Origin: Solimonas sp.
GTDB lineage: Bacteria; Pseudomonadota; Gammaproteobacteria; Nevskiales; Nevskiaceae
Length of the DNA stretch: 58,985 bases
Assembly (NCBI GenBank): GCA_030149365.1
Contig: JASBRP010000041.1
Coordinates: 1 to 58,985 of the forward strand
Direction: 5' to 3'
Below the pieces are notes generated by a model that did no database searches, had not been told where the DNA came from, and saw only the letters and a list, made by a program, of their open reading frames with translations. This document shows positions 47,345 to 57,775 of the stretch, in pieces. Position 1 is the stretch's first letter. Each line of letters starts with the position of its first letter. Position numbers and translations under genes: made by a program.

Positions 47345-47791
47345 TCAGCCGAGCTTCGCCTTCACCAAGCCGGAGAGCTTGCCCATGTCCGTGCGCCCCT
47401 GGACCTTGGGCTTGAGCCAGCCGATCACCTTGCCCATGTCCTTGCCGCCCTGCGCGCCGGTTTCGGCTACGGCCTGGGCCAGCAGGGCATCGAGTTCTTC
47501 CGCCGTGAGCTGCTGCGGCAGGTACTCGGTGAGCACGCGGATTTCCTCGGCTTCCTTGTCGGCCAGGTCCGGCCGGTTGCCGGCACGGAACTGGGACTCG
47601 GAATCGCGACGCTGCTTGAGCATCTTCTCGATCGCCGTGAGCACGACGGTGTCGGTCAGCTCGATGCTTTCCACCACCTCGCGCTGCTTCAGCTCGGCCG
47701 TGAGCATGCGCAGCAGCATCAGGCGCGCCTTGTCACCGGCACGCATCGCCGTCTTGACGTCTTCACCGATGCGAGTCTTCAGGTCGGACAT
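47345..47791 (-). CDS. yqeY: GatB/YqeY-domain protein
   Basis: A protein of 148 residues with the helical YqeY/GatB C-terminal-like domain: LKTRIGEDVKTAMRAGDKARLMLLRMLTAELKQREV, EAEEIRVLTEYLPQQLTAEEL, and the tRNA-binding-like tail GKDMGKVIGWLKPKVQGRTDMGKLSGLVKAKL. The family is thought to assist tRNA-dependent amidation or related processes; the exact role is unsettled. It follows rpsU by 119 bases, a frequent pairing next to dnaG-rpoD. A terminator follows. Confidence 0.94.
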   Translation of the reverse strand: MSDLKTRIGEDVKTAMRAGDKARLMLLRMLTAELKQREVVESIELTDTVVLTAIEKMLKQRRDSESQFRAGNRPDLADKEAEEIRVLTEYLPQQLTAEELDALLAQAVAETGAQGGKDMGKVIGWLKPKVQGRTDMGKLSGLVKAKLG

Positions 47792-47831
47792 ACAAGGGCC
47801 GTCATGTTATGGGACTGCTTGTTTGAAATTC

Positions 47832-47851
47832 CCGGGCCATGGATGGCCCGG
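47832..47851. repeat. Palindrome of the CCATGGATGG family (copy 2)
   Basis: CCGGGCCAT-GG-ATGGCCCGG, perfect nine-base arms, between rpsU and yqeY. Confidence 0.7.
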
Positions 47852-47910
47852 TCTTTCGTCAGGGACGACTGATCAGCCATCCCCGGGAACCCGATCCCGC
47901 GAAACGCCCT

Positions 47911-48126
47911 TTAGAACAGGCGGATACGGCGGTTGGACTCGCGCTGGACCTTCTTGGCCTGGCGCTTCACGGCGGCAGCGCGCTTGCGCTTGCGCTCCTG
48001 GCTCGGCTTCTCGAAGAACTCGTGCTTGCGCAGGTCGGTCAGCACGCCGGCCTTTTCGCAGGTGCGCTTGAAGCGGCGGATCGCAACTTCAAACGGTTCG
48101 TTATCGCGGACGCGGACAGAAGGCAT
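47911..48126 (-). CDS. rpsU: 30S ribosomal protein S21
   Basis: The complete 71-residue S21 sequence, including [26 protein letters not shown] and the basic tail [18 protein letters not shown], ends RIRLF. S21 is a late-assembling 30S protein that aids mRNA binding. As in E. coli and relatives it heads the macromolecular synthesis cluster, divergent from tsaD across 117 bases. Confidence 0.98.
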   Translation of the reverse strand: MPSVRVRDNEPFEVAIRRFKRTCEKAGVLTDLRKHEFFEKPSQERKRKRAAAVKRQAKKVQRESNRRIRLF

Positions 48127-48243
48127 TCAAATCACTCGCTTAGGACAAAAGGGGCACCGCCCCCAAGGGTAAGGGGGCGCAGATTCTATGCGCAGCCGGC
48201 GGCAAAGGCAATCCGCGAACCGCCCCCTCGGTACAATACCCGG

Positions 48244-49269
48244 ATGAACATCCTCGGGATCGAGACCTCCTGCGACGAAACCGCCGCCGCCGTCTACGGC
48301 AATGGTGGGCTGCGCTCGCACACCCTGCACAGCCAGATCGCCCTGCATGCCGAATACGGCGGGGTGGTGCCGGAGCTGGCTTCCCGCGACCACGTCAGCC
48401 GCATCAACCCGCTGATCCGCGAGGTATTGGCCCAGGCGGACCTGCGGCCCTCCGACCTGGACGGGGTGGCCTATACCGCCGGCCCGGGGCTGATCGGCGC
48501 GCTGATGGTGGGGGCCTCGGTGGCCGCCGGCATCGCCACCGCCCACGGCCTGCCGCTGATCCCGGTCCACCACATGGAGGCGCACCTGCTGGCACCGATG
48601 CTGGAGGATCCGCGCCCGGAATTCCCCTTCCTGGCGCTGCTGGTGTCGGGCGGCCACACCCTGCTGGTGAACGTGCAGGGCGTGGGCCGCTACGAGATCC
48701 TGGGCGAGAGCCTGGACGACGCCGTGGGCGAGGCCTTCGACAAGACCGCCAAGCTGCTGGGCCTGCCCTACCCCGGCGGCCCGCACCTGGCGCGGCTGGC
48801 CGAGGGCGGCCAGGCCAGCAAGGCCTGGAAATTCCCGCGGCCGATGACCGACCGCCCCGGGCTGGAATTCAGCTTCAGCGGCCTGAAGACCGCCGTGCTC
48901 ACCGCCCTGCCCCGGGCCCAAAGCGAGCAGGATCGCGCCGACCTGGCCTGGGCCTTCCAGGAGGCGGTGACCGATACCCTGGCGATCAAATGCTCCCGCG
49001 CCCTGGAGCAGACCGGACTGACGCAGCTGGTGGTAGCCGGCGGCGTGGGCGCCAACAAGCGCCTGCGGGAGAAGCTGGGCGAGCTGGCGCGCCGCGATGG
49101 ACTGCGCCTGTACTTTCCGCGCCACGAGTTCTGCACCGACAACGCGGCGATGATCGCCTACGCCGGCTGGGCTCGCCGCAGCGAGGGCCGCGCGCCCACC
49201 GGCAAGCTGTTCACCACGCCGCGCTGGGCCATCAGCGAGCTGTTGCCCCCTACCCCTGTTACCGCATAA
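48244..49269 (+). CDS. tsaD: tRNA N6-adenosine threonylcarbamoyltransferase TsaD
   Basis: Transfers the threonylcarbamoyl group to A37 of ANN-decoding tRNAs, with TsaB and TsaE. A protein of 341 residues: [18 protein letters not shown] opening; the metal-binding HHMEAH (HxxxH), [43 protein letters not shown], and the C-terminal [18 protein letters not shown]-like -10 lies about 12 bases upstream of ATG 48244. folB follows 12 bases later. It is divergent from rpsU, as commonly found. Confidence 0.97.
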   Translation: MNILGIETSCDETAAAVYGNGGLRSHTLHSQIALHAEYGGVVPELASRDHVSRINPLIREVLAQADLRPSDLDGVAYTAGPGLIGALMVGASVAAGIATAHGLPLIPVHHMEAHLLAPMLEDPRPEFPFLALLVSGGHTLLVNVQGVGRYEILGESLDDAVGEAFDKTAKLLGLPYPGGPHLARLAEGGQASKAWKFPRPMTDRPGLEFSFSGLKTAVLTALPRAQSEQDRADLAWAFQEAVTDTLAIKCSRALEQTGLTQLVVAGGVGANKRLREKLGELARRDGLRLYFPRHEFCTDNAAMIAYAGWARRSEGRAPTGKLFTTPRWAISELLPPTPVTA

Positions 49270-49281
49270 AGAGCCAACTCC

Positions 49282-49662
49282 GTGGACAAGATCTTCCTGC
49301 GTGGCCTGCAAGTCGAAACCATCATCGGCATCCACGCCTGGGAGCAGCGCGCGCCGCGCCCGCTGATCCTGGACCTGGAGATGGGCACCGACATCCGCGA
49401 CGCCGCCTCCAGCGACCACGTGCGCGACGCGATCGACTACGCCGCCGTGACCGCGGCGGTGGTGAAGTTCGTCTCGGAAACCCAGGTGGGCCTGCTGGAG
49501 ACCCTGGCCGAGCGCCTGTCGCGCCTGCTGTTCCAGCAGTTCCCCATCCTCAGCCTGCGCCTGAGCATCAACAAGCCCGGCGCGGTGCCGGACGTGAAGG
49601 CCATGGGGGTCGAGATCGAGCGGCGGCGCGAGGATTACGCGGCTTGTGGGTTCGGCGGATAA
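49282..49662 (+). CDS. folB: Dihydroneopterin aldolase
   Basis: Folate pathway enzyme of 126 residues that converts 7,8-dihydroneopterin to 6-hydroxymethyl-7,8-dihydropterin. Typical FolB blocks are KIFLRGLQVETIIGIHAWEQ, DAIDYAAVTAAVVKFV, LLETLAERLSRLLF and the Lys in LRLSINKPGAV. It starts with GTG, 12 bases after tsaD, the usual tsaD-folB pairing. Three palindromic repeats follow within 100 bases. Confidence 0.96.
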   Translation: MDKIFLRGLQVETIIGIHAWEQRAPRPLILDLEMGTDIRDAASSDHVRDAIDYAAVTAAVVKFVSETQVGLLETLAERLSRLLFQQFPILSLRLSINKPGAVPDVKAMGVEIERRREDYAACGFGG

Positions 49663-49663
49663 A

Positions 49664-49688
49664 GGCGAATGTCCAGTGGACATTCGCC
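49664..49688. repeat. Perfect hairpin GGCGAATGTCC repeat
   Basis: GGCGAATGTCC-AGT-GGACATTCGCC with 11-base arms directly after the folB stop. There is no T run, so it is more likely a dispersed palindrome than a terminator. Confidence 0.7.
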
Positions 49689-49697
49689 CCGCCGAAC

Positions 49698-49719
49698 GGC
49701 CGGCCATGGATGGCCGGCC
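49698..49719. repeat. Palindrome of the CCATGGATGG family (copy 3)
   Basis: GGCCGGCCAT-GG-ATGGCCGGCC, perfect ten-base arms. Confidence 0.75.
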
Positions 49720-49746
49720 AGGGGCTTAATCGAGTAACTGAGGTCC

Positions 49747-49760
49747 CGCCATGGATGGCG
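49747..49760. repeat. Palindrome of the CCATGGATGG family (copy 4)
   Basis: CGCCAT-GG-ATGGCG, six-base arms, 28 bases from copy 3. Confidence 0.6.
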
Positions 49761-49774
49761 CCACCGCTCAGCGT

Positions 49775-50332
49775 TCAATGAACCGCCGGTAGCGCCTGCT
49801 GTGCAGCGATCAGCGCGGAGGCGAAAGCCGCGAGGTCGTCATAGATGACGACCCCTTTTAGTGCATGCTCTTTTTCAGTGCGAGCCCCGTTGCCGGTACG
49901 CACTAAAACAGGGCGCGCGCCTGCGGCACGGGCGGCTTCGACGTCGCGAATGGAATCGCCCACCGCCGGCACGTACTCCAGGCTGATGCCCAGGCGCTTG
50001 GCCAGGTCCAGCAGCATGCCGGGAGCCGGCTTGCGCATGGGACCAGCCCGATCCGGGTGGTCCGGGGCGAAGAAAGTCCCGTCGATACGACCTCCCAGCT
50101 CGGCCAGGGACTTCTGCAGGTGGCCGTTCTGCTCGGCGAAGTTCTCGTAGTCCACCTCGCCACAGCCCAGGCCGGGCTGGTTGCTAGCCAGGTAAACGCG
50201 GAAACCCGCCTGGGTCAGGCGCGCGATGGCCTCCAGGCTGCCGGGGATGGGGCGGAACTCGGCGACGGAGCGGACCGGGTCGGTCAGCTCTTCGTTGATG
50301 ACGCCGTCACGGTCGAGGATTACGAGCTTCAT
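49775..50332 (-). CDS. gmhB: GmhB-like HAD phosphatase lacking the zinc-binding loop
   Basis: A protein of 185 residues of the HAD family. Catalytic DRDGVIN (residues 7-13), VYLASNQPGLGCGE, RKPAPGMLLDLAKRLG and VGDSIRDVEAA match D-glycero-D-manno-heptose-1,7-bisphosphate 7-phosphatase, used for the LPS heptose precursor. The usual zinc loop (CPHHP...C.CRKP) is replaced by FFAPDHPDRAGPMRKP with no Cys, and the loop is short. AGGAAAG precedes ATG 50332. The position after glyS fits the conserved glyQ-glyS-gmhB order. A REP hairpin separates it from glyS. Confidence 0.87.
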   Translation of the reverse strand: MKLVILDRDGVINEELTDPVRSVAEFRPIPGSLEAIARLTQAGFRVYLASNQPGLGCGEVDYENFAEQNGHLQKSLAELGGRIDGTFFAPDHPDRAGPMRKPAPGMLLDLAKRLGISLEYVPAVGDSIRDVEAARAAGARPVLVRTGNGARTEKEHALKGVVIYDDLAAFASALIAAQQALPAVH

Positions 50333-50343
50333 CGGGGCTTTCC

Positions 50344-50403
50344 TGTAGGAGCCAGCTTGCTGGCGACGCGGGGCTTGCAGTCGCCAGCAAGCTGGCTCCT
50401 ACA
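50344..50403. repeat. REP-type hairpin, 24-base perfect arms (copy 2)
   Basis: Arms 50344-50367 and 50380-50403 are identical to those at 13153-13212; the 12-base loop differs. It lies between glyS and gmhB inside the presumed operon and could reduce gmhB expression or stabilise the glyS transcript. Confidence 0.9.
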
Positions 50404-50455
50404 TTAGCGCGGTCAATAACAAAGGACAGCCGCTCCCACCACGGCAGCAAGTCGT

Positions 50456-52576
50456 TTATCCAGGCAGCTGCGACAGATCCGCCACCGCACGGCAGGCCCG
50501 ATCCAGCTGCGCCAGCAGCGCGAGGCGGTTGGCGCGCACGCCGGCGTCGTCGGCATTGACCATCACGCCGTCGAAGAAGGCGTCCACCGGCTCGCGCAGC
50601 GCGGCCAGGTTCACCAGCTGGGCGGTGTAGTCGGAGGTCTTGGCGTTCTGCGCCTCCACCTCGCCGAGCCTGGCGTGCAGGGCACGCTCGGCGTCATGCT
50701 GGAACCTGGCCGGATCGACCGTGCCGCCGACGCTGCCAGCCTGCTTGAGGATGTTGCGCACGCGCTTGTTGGCGGCGGCGAGGTTCGGCGCCGCGGGCTG
50801 GGCGACGAAGGCGTGCACGGCCTGCACGCGGCGCTGGAAATCCAGCGGCTGGCTTATTCCCATGGCGCGCACGGACTCGAACATCTCCACCGTGACCGGA
50901 CGGCCGCCGATGTCCTGGCCGACTAGCCAGGCACGCAGGCGCTCCATGACGAATTCCACCAGCTCTTCCAGCAGCGCGGCGTCGCGCTTGCCGGCCGGCT
51001 GGCCGTCGAGCGCGCTCTTCAGCACGGCGCGCAGGTCCAGCGGCAGCTCGCCCTCGACGCAGATGCGCAGCGCGCCCAGCGCGGCGCGGCGCAGGGCGAA
51101 AGGATCCTTGCTCGCCGTGGGCTTCTGGCCGATGGCGAAGATGCCGGCGAGCGTGTCGAGCTTGTCGGACAGCGCCAGGATCTGGCCCTCGCGCGTGGAG
51201 GGGATCGAGGTGCCCTGCTGCGCCGGCAGGTAGTGCTCGCGGATGGCCTGGGCCACGCCCGCGCTCTCGCCGGAACGCGCGGCGTAATAGCCGCCCATCA
51301 GGCCCTGCAGCTCGGGAAACTCGAAGACCATCTTGGTGACGAGGTCGGCCTTGCAGAGGTCTGCAGCCCTCTGTGCATCCTGCAGAAATGCGGCCTCAGC
51401 CTTGCCGTCAAAATTGAACGACTGCGTTAGCAGCGCTTTCACAAAGGAATCGCTTTGCACAATGCTCGCGACCAGACGGCGCACGCGCGCCACCTTGTCG
51501 CCGGTGCTGCCCAGCTCCTTCTGGAAGGTGACCGTGGCCAGCTTCTCGCCGTAGGCGGCCAGCGGCTGCTTGAGGTCCTGCTGCCAGAAGAACAGGGCAT
51601 CGGTCAGGCGCGGGCGCACCACGCGCTCGTTGCCGGCGATGACCTGCGAGACGTCACGCGACTCGATGTTGGAGATGGTGATGAAGGCATTGGTCAGCTG
51701 CGTCTGCGCGGCGTCGCTGAACACGGTGAAGTAGCGCTGGTTGGTCTCGACCGTGGCGACGATCACCTCGGGCGGCAGCTCCAGGAAGCGCTCCTCGAAG
51801 TGGCCGGTGATGGCCACCGGGCGCTCGACCAGGGCGGTGACTTCGTCCAGCAGGTCTTCGGTGATGCGGGCGTGGCCATTCAGGCGCGCGGCCTCGGACT
51901 CGATCTGGCGGCGGATTTCGTTCTTGCGCTCGACCGCGTCGGCCCAGACGCTGGCGGCGCGCAGCGCCGGGGCGTAGTCGGCGGGCGACTTCAGCTCGAT
52001 GGGGGCCGGCGCGTGGAAGCGGTGGCCGTAGCTGGTGCGGCCGGCCTTCAGGCCGAAGCGCTGCAGCGGGATCACGTCGCCGCCGAACAGGCAGACGATC
52101 CACTGCACCGGGCGCACGAAGGTTTCCTCGCCGCTGCCCCAGCGCATGCGCTTGGGCACCAGCTCGTCCATTTGCTTGAGCGTCTCCTCGAAGATCTCCG
52201 GCAGCAGCTCGGCGGTGGCGCGGCCGGGCGCGGTCCTGGAGAAGTGCAGCTTGCCATCCTTCTGCCCCAGGGCAGAAAACTCCACGCCGCAGGACCGGGC
52301 GAAGCCCAGCGCGGCCGGGGTGGGCTGGCCGTCCTTCAGGGCGGCGGCCAGCGCCGGGCCGGCGCGCTCGATGGCCTGGTCCGGCTGAGTGTCGGCGACG
52401 CCGGCGATGAGCACGGCGATGCGGCGCGGGGTGGCGAACAGCTTCAGCTCGCCGGGGGCGATGCCGCGCTTCTCCAGGCCGCCGGCAATGCCGCCACGCA
52501 GGGCCTCCGCCAGCGGGAGGACGTAGCGGGCCGGAAGGTCTTCGGTGCCCAGTTCGAGCAGCAGATCACGCGCCAT
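50456..52576 (-). CDS. glyS: Glycyl-tRNA synthetase beta subunit
   Basis: The beta chain of the heterotetrameric enzyme, 706 residues (E. coli 689). N-terminus MARDLLLELGTEDLPARYVLPLAEALRGG; middle GHFEERFLELPPEVIVATVETNQRYFTVF and GNERVVRPRLTDALFFWQQDL; HD-like and tRNA-binding C-terminus with FFDGVMVNADDAGVRANRLALLAQL. The start is ATG 52576. It forms alpha2-beta2 with GlyQ, which is encoded on the same strand but nearly 4 kb upstream, beyond three opposite-strand genes. Confidence 0.97.
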   Translation of the reverse strand: MARDLLLELGTEDLPARYVLPLAEALRGGIAGGLEKRGIAPGELKLFATPRRIAVLIAGVADTQPDQAIERAGPALAAALKDGQPTPAALGFARSCGVEFSALGQKDGKLHFSRTAPGRATAELLPEIFEETLKQMDELVPKRMRWGSGEETFVRPVQWIVCLFGGDVIPLQRFGLKAGRTSYGHRFHAPAPIELKSPADYAPALRAASVWADAVERKNEIRRQIESEAARLNGHARITEDLLDEVTALVERPVAITGHFEERFLELPPEVIVATVETNQRYFTVFSDAAQTQLTNAFITISNIESRDVSQVIAGNERVVRPRLTDALFFWQQDLKQPLAAYGEKLATVTFQKELGSTGDKVARVRRLVASIVQSDSFVKALLTQSFNFDGKAEAAFLQDAQRAADLCKADLVTKMVFEFPELQGLMGGYYAARSGESAGVAQAIREHYLPAQQGTSIPSTREGQILALSDKLDTLAGIFAIGQKPTASKDPFALRRAALGALRICVEGELPLDLRAVLKSALDGQPAGKRDAALLEELVEFVMERLRAWLVGQDIGGRPVTVEMFESVRAMGISQPLDFQRRVQAVHAFVAQPAAPNLAAANKRVRNILKQAGSVGGTVDPARFQHDAERALHARLGEVEAQNAKTSDYTAQLVNLAALREPVDAFFDGVMVNADDAGVRANRLALLAQLDRACRAVADLSQLPG

Positions 52577-52670
52577 GGGTTCTGTAACGCTTTTTGAGGT
52601 AAAAAAGAGCGCGCAATTCTCCGGGATCGGCGGCATTTAAGCCAATCTGGCCCGGGAACCGATTTAATGA

Positions 52671-54938
<2,268 letters not shown>

Positions 54939-54969
54939 TCCCCTCGATAACCCCACAAGGAGACGAATC

Positions 54970-55398
54970 ATGGCAGTCAATGTGCTCTACACCGCCCACG
55001 CGGTGTCCTCCGGCGGCCGCAATGGCCACACCGAGTCCCGCGACGGCGTGGTCAAGGCCGATCTTTCCGTGCCCAAGGCGATGGGCGGCCCCGGCAAGCC
55101 CGGCACCACCACGCCGGAAGACCTGTTCGCGGCGGGCTATGCCGCCTGCTTCGGCGGGGCGGTGGATTTCCTGGCCGGCAAGATGGGCCTCAAGCCCAAG
55201 TCGGTGGAGATCGAGGTGGCGGTGGGCATCGGCAACGATGACACCGGCTTCGGGCTGAAGGCGGACATCACCGCCTGGGTCGGCGGCCTGGAGCAGGCGG
55301 AGGCGGAGAAGCTGATCGCCGCCGCCCACCAGTTCTGCCCCTACTCCAAGGCCACTCGCGGCAACATCGAGGTGGGACTCAAGACCATCGTGGTCTAG
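54970..55398 (+). CDS. ohr: Organic hydroperoxide resistance protein (Ohr/OsmC family)
   Basis: Thiol peroxidase of 142 residues that reduces organic hydroperoxides. The opening VLYTAHAVSSGGRNGHTES, the first reactive Cys in GYAACFGGAVDFLA (around residue 60) and the second in AAHQFCPYSKATRGNIEV (around 124) are in the Ohr arrangement. AAGGAG precedes ATG 54970. It lies 31 bases downstream of katG on the same strand, so one transcript would protect against both H2O2 and organic peroxides. No OhrR repressor is adjacent. A terminator follows. Confidence 0.95.
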   Translation: MAVNVLYTAHAVSSGGRNGHTESRDGVVKADLSVPKAMGGPGKPGTTTPEDLFAAGYAACFGGAVDFLAGKMGLKPKSVEIEVAVGIGNDDTGFGLKADITAWVGGLEQAEAEKLIAAAHQFCPYSKATRGNIEVGLKTIVV

Positions 55399-55483
55399 GG
55401 TCTGTCTTCAATTCCCCGGTCGCTGCGACGGAAGCTGGGTAATTGATGGCAGACCCCAGGCCCGCCGTCCGTCGGAAAAACAG

Positions 55484-55512
55484 GGGTGCCGGAGACTTCC
55501 GGCACCCTTTTT
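55484..55512 (+). terminator. Intrinsic terminator of katG-ohr
   Basis: GGGTGCCGGA-GACT-TCCGGCACCC followed by five T. Confidence 0.93.
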
Positions 55513-55577
55513 CCCGCGCTGCGGCTACGGCCGGCGGGCACGATGGACTATGATCGCGGCCGTCTCCGGAGGGTGCC

Positions 55578-56486
55578 GTGGCTGTACTGATCGCAATATT
55601 CCTGACCTACGTCGGCTCGCTGGTCTTCGTCCGGCTGAGGAACCGCGTGCACCTGCCGTTTGGCCGGCAGCTGACCGACTTCTCCACCTTCATGGTGCTG
55701 TTCAACATCCCGGCCTACCTGCTGTCGCGCGTGTCCACCGCCGCGCGCCTGCCGCCGGTGGAGACCTTCCCGCAGCTCAAGCTGCTGCAGGACAACTGGG
55801 AAACCATCCGTGACGAGGCACTGGCGCTTTACGGCCAGGGCCACATCGCGATCAAGAACGACCTGCCGGGCAGCAGCTTCTACAAGGACAATCGCTGGAA
55901 GAGCTTCTACCTGAAGATCTACGACAACGACATTCCCTCGGCCAAGGCCCTGGCGCCCAAGACGCTCGCCCTGATCGAGCAGATTCCAGGGATGAATCTC
56001 GCCCTGTTTGCCGTGCTGATGCCGGGCAAGCGCCTGACGCAGCACCATGATCCCTTTGCCTTCAGCCTGCGTTACTCGCTGGGACTGTCCACGCCGAATT
56101 CCGAGCAGTGCGGCCTGATGGTCAACGGCGAGCACTACATCTGGCGTGACGGCGACAGCGTGCTGTTCGACGAGACCTACATCCACTCGGCCTACAATGA
56201 CACCGAGATTCCTCGCGTGATCCTGATGACCGACGTCGACCGGCCGATGCGGCTGGCACCGGTACAGTGGCTGTACTTCCGCTTCGCGCGCTTCTTCAAC
56301 AGCCTGTTCTACATCGACAACGTCGACAGCAACATCTCCGGCGTCGGCAACCGGCTCAGCAGCACCGTGGTCAACTACAAGGCCACCATGAAGAAGCTGA
56401 AGCAGAAGAGCCCGCGCGGCTACCGCGTGGGCAAGTGGGCGCTGCACCTGGCGCTGGTGGGCCTGGTGGTGGCCTGGGCGCTGTAA
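55578..56486 (+). CDS. Aspartyl/asparaginyl beta-hydroxylase family protein, LpxO-like
   Basis: Fe(II)/2-oxoglutarate dioxygenase of 302 residues, the same length as Salmonella LpxO, which hydroxylates a lipid A acyl chain. N-terminal membrane helix MAVLIAIFLTYVGSLVFV. The iron ligands are in GKRLTQHHDPFAFSLRYSLGL and DETYIHSAYNDTEIPRVILMTDVDRP (HxD...H and the 2-oxoglutarate Arg). A C-terminal membrane segment (WALHLALVGLVVAWAL) ends the protein. Start GTG 55578 has GGAGGG five bases upstream. Lipid A modification is the best guess; other aspartyl-hydroxylase substrates cannot be excluded. Confidence 0.85.
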   Translation: MAVLIAIFLTYVGSLVFVRLRNRVHLPFGRQLTDFSTFMVLFNIPAYLLSRVSTAARLPPVETFPQLKLLQDNWETIRDEALALYGQGHIAIKNDLPGSSFYKDNRWKSFYLKIYDNDIPSAKALAPKTLALIEQIPGMNLALFAVLMPGKRLTQHHDPFAFSLRYSLGLSTPNSEQCGLMVNGEHYIWRDGDSVLFDETYIHSAYNDTEIPRVILMTDVDRPMRLAPVQWLYFRFARFFNSLFYIDNVDSNISGVGNRLSSTVVNYKATMKKLKQKSPRGYRVGKWALHLALVGLVVAWAL

Positions 56487-56499
56487 GCTCCCCCGCTTC

Positions 56500-56540
56500 G
56501 CAAACAAGAAAGCCGCCTCCAGGGCGGCTTTCTTGTTTGC
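56500..56540. terminator. Bidirectional terminator between the lpxO-like gene and glyQ
   Basis: Perfect 18-base stem (56500-56517 with 56523-56540; core AAGAAAGCCGCC) with a five-base loop, and T/A runs on both sides. Confidence 0.92.
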
Positions 56541-56549
56541 AGCGGAGCG

Positions 56550-57443
56550 TCAGGCGGCCTTCAGCGGCGGGAAGCCGGCGATGCGGGCGCGCGAGTTGTA
56601 GTAGGCCTCGGCGCAGGCGCGGGCCAGGGTACGCACGCGCAGGATGTAGGCTTGGCGCTCGGTGACGCTGATGGCACCGCGGGCGTCGAGCATGTTGAAG
56701 CTGTGCGAGGCCTGCACGGTGCGCTCGTAGGCCGGCAGCGGCAGCGGCGGGTCCAGCGCCAGCAGGCGCTGGCACTCGGCCTCGGCCTTGTTGAAGCGCT
56801 CGAACAGCGTGGCGGTGTCGGCGTGCTCGAAGTTGTAGGTGGACTGCTCCACCTCGTTCTGGTGGTAGACGTCGCCGTAGGTCACCACGCGGCCGCCGGT
56901 ATCGCTCCAGACCAAGTCGTAGACGCTTTCCTTCTTCTGGATATACATGGCCAGGCGCTCGAGACCGTAGGTGATCTCGCCCGCCACCGGCCGGCACTCG
57001 ATACCGCCCACCTGCTGGAAGTAGGTGAACTGGGTGACTTCCATGCCGTTGAGCCAGACCTCCCAGCCCAGTCCCCAGGCTCCCAGCGTCGGCGACTCCC
57101 AGTTGTCCTCGACGAAGCGGATGTCGTGGGTCAGGGGGTCAAAGCCGAGCATGCGCAGGGAGTCCAGGTACAGCTCCTGGATGTTGGCCGGCGAGGGCTT
57201 CATCAGGACCTGGAACTGGTAGTAGTGCTGCAGGCGGTTGGGGTTTTCGCCGTAGCGGCCGTCCGTAGGACGGCGGCTGGGCTGCACGTAGGCGGTGTTC
57301 CAGGTCTCGGGGCCCAGGGCGCGCAGGAAAGTGGCCCAGTGGAAGGTGCCGGCACCCATTTCCATGTCCATGGGCTGCACGATCACGCAGCCGTGGCCGG
57401 CCCAGAACTGCTGGAGCTTGAGGATCAGGTCCTGAAAGGTCAT
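56550..57443 (-). CDS. glyQ: Glycyl-tRNA synthetase alpha subunit
   Basis: Class II catalytic alpha chain, 297 residues. [46 protein letters not shown] is the standard N-terminus. [29 protein letters not shown] is class II motif 2, and [13 protein letters not shown] is motif 3. The usual partner glyS, normally directly downstream, is separated by katG, ohr and the lpxO-like gene, all on the other strand. A bidirectional terminator follows immediately, so glyQ is now monocistronic. Confidence 0.97.
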   Translation of the reverse strand: MTFQDLILKLQQFWAGHGCVIVQPMDMEMGAGTFHWATFLRALGPETWNTAYVQPSRRPTDGRYGENPNRLQHYYQFQVLMKPSPANIQELYLDSLRMLGFDPLTHDIRFVEDNWESPTLGAWGLGWEVWLNGMEVTQFTYFQQVGGIECRPVAGEITYGLERLAMYIQKKESVYDLVWSDTGGRVVTYGDVYHQNEVEQSTYNFEHADTATLFERFNKAEAECQRLLALDPPLPLPAYERTVQASHSFNMLDARGAISVTERQAYILRVRTLARACAEAYYNSRARIAGFPPLKAA

Positions 57444-57542
57444 GACGGAGACTCGAAAGTGAAGTTCGCCCGCACGGGCGCGAAGGGGCGGGAGTATACG
57501 GTTGCCCCGTCGTTCATTGCAGGCTGGCAACCGCTTTCAGGC

Positions 57543-57560
57543 TGTTTGTGATTATTTATT
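57543..57560. repeat. AT-rich 18-mer, copy 2
   Basis: TGTTTGTGATTATTTATT, identical to 21404-21421. Confidence 0.6.
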
Positions 57561-57689
57561 GAATTAAATTTGGTAGTTTTTGCTTATTAAACAAATGCTT
57601 CGCCCGAGGCGTTTTGCCGCCGGATCGGGGCACCCGGAACGGTTTTCCGCTACCATGCTGCGCTCGCCGTTCCCACTCAGACGCCCAAT

Positions 57690-57704
57690 TGGCATGCTAC
57701 GTGC
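57690..57704 (+). promoter_or_regulatory. Sigma54 promoter of glnA
   Basis: TGGCATGCTACGTGC fits the -24/-12 consensus TGGCACGN4TTGC with two differences; the essential GG and GC are ten bases apart. It lies about 70 bases before the glnA start. Sigma54/NtrC control of glnA is usual in gammaproteobacteria. Confidence 0.65.
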
Positions 57705-57775
57705 ATCTTTTTGGCGCACGCTGGGAGCAGCCCAGTTTAAACACCATTCTCACCACACCGTGACAGGAGTAGCCC

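Larger units (their letters stand above)
57444..57775. other. 332-base control region between glyQ and glnA
   Basis: No gene seen. It holds an AT-rich island (57543-57595) with the 18-mer shared with 21404 and ATTAAACAAA (57586-57595), and a sigma54-type promoter at 57690. Probably the glyQ promoter and glnA regulatory sites. Confidence 0.6.
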
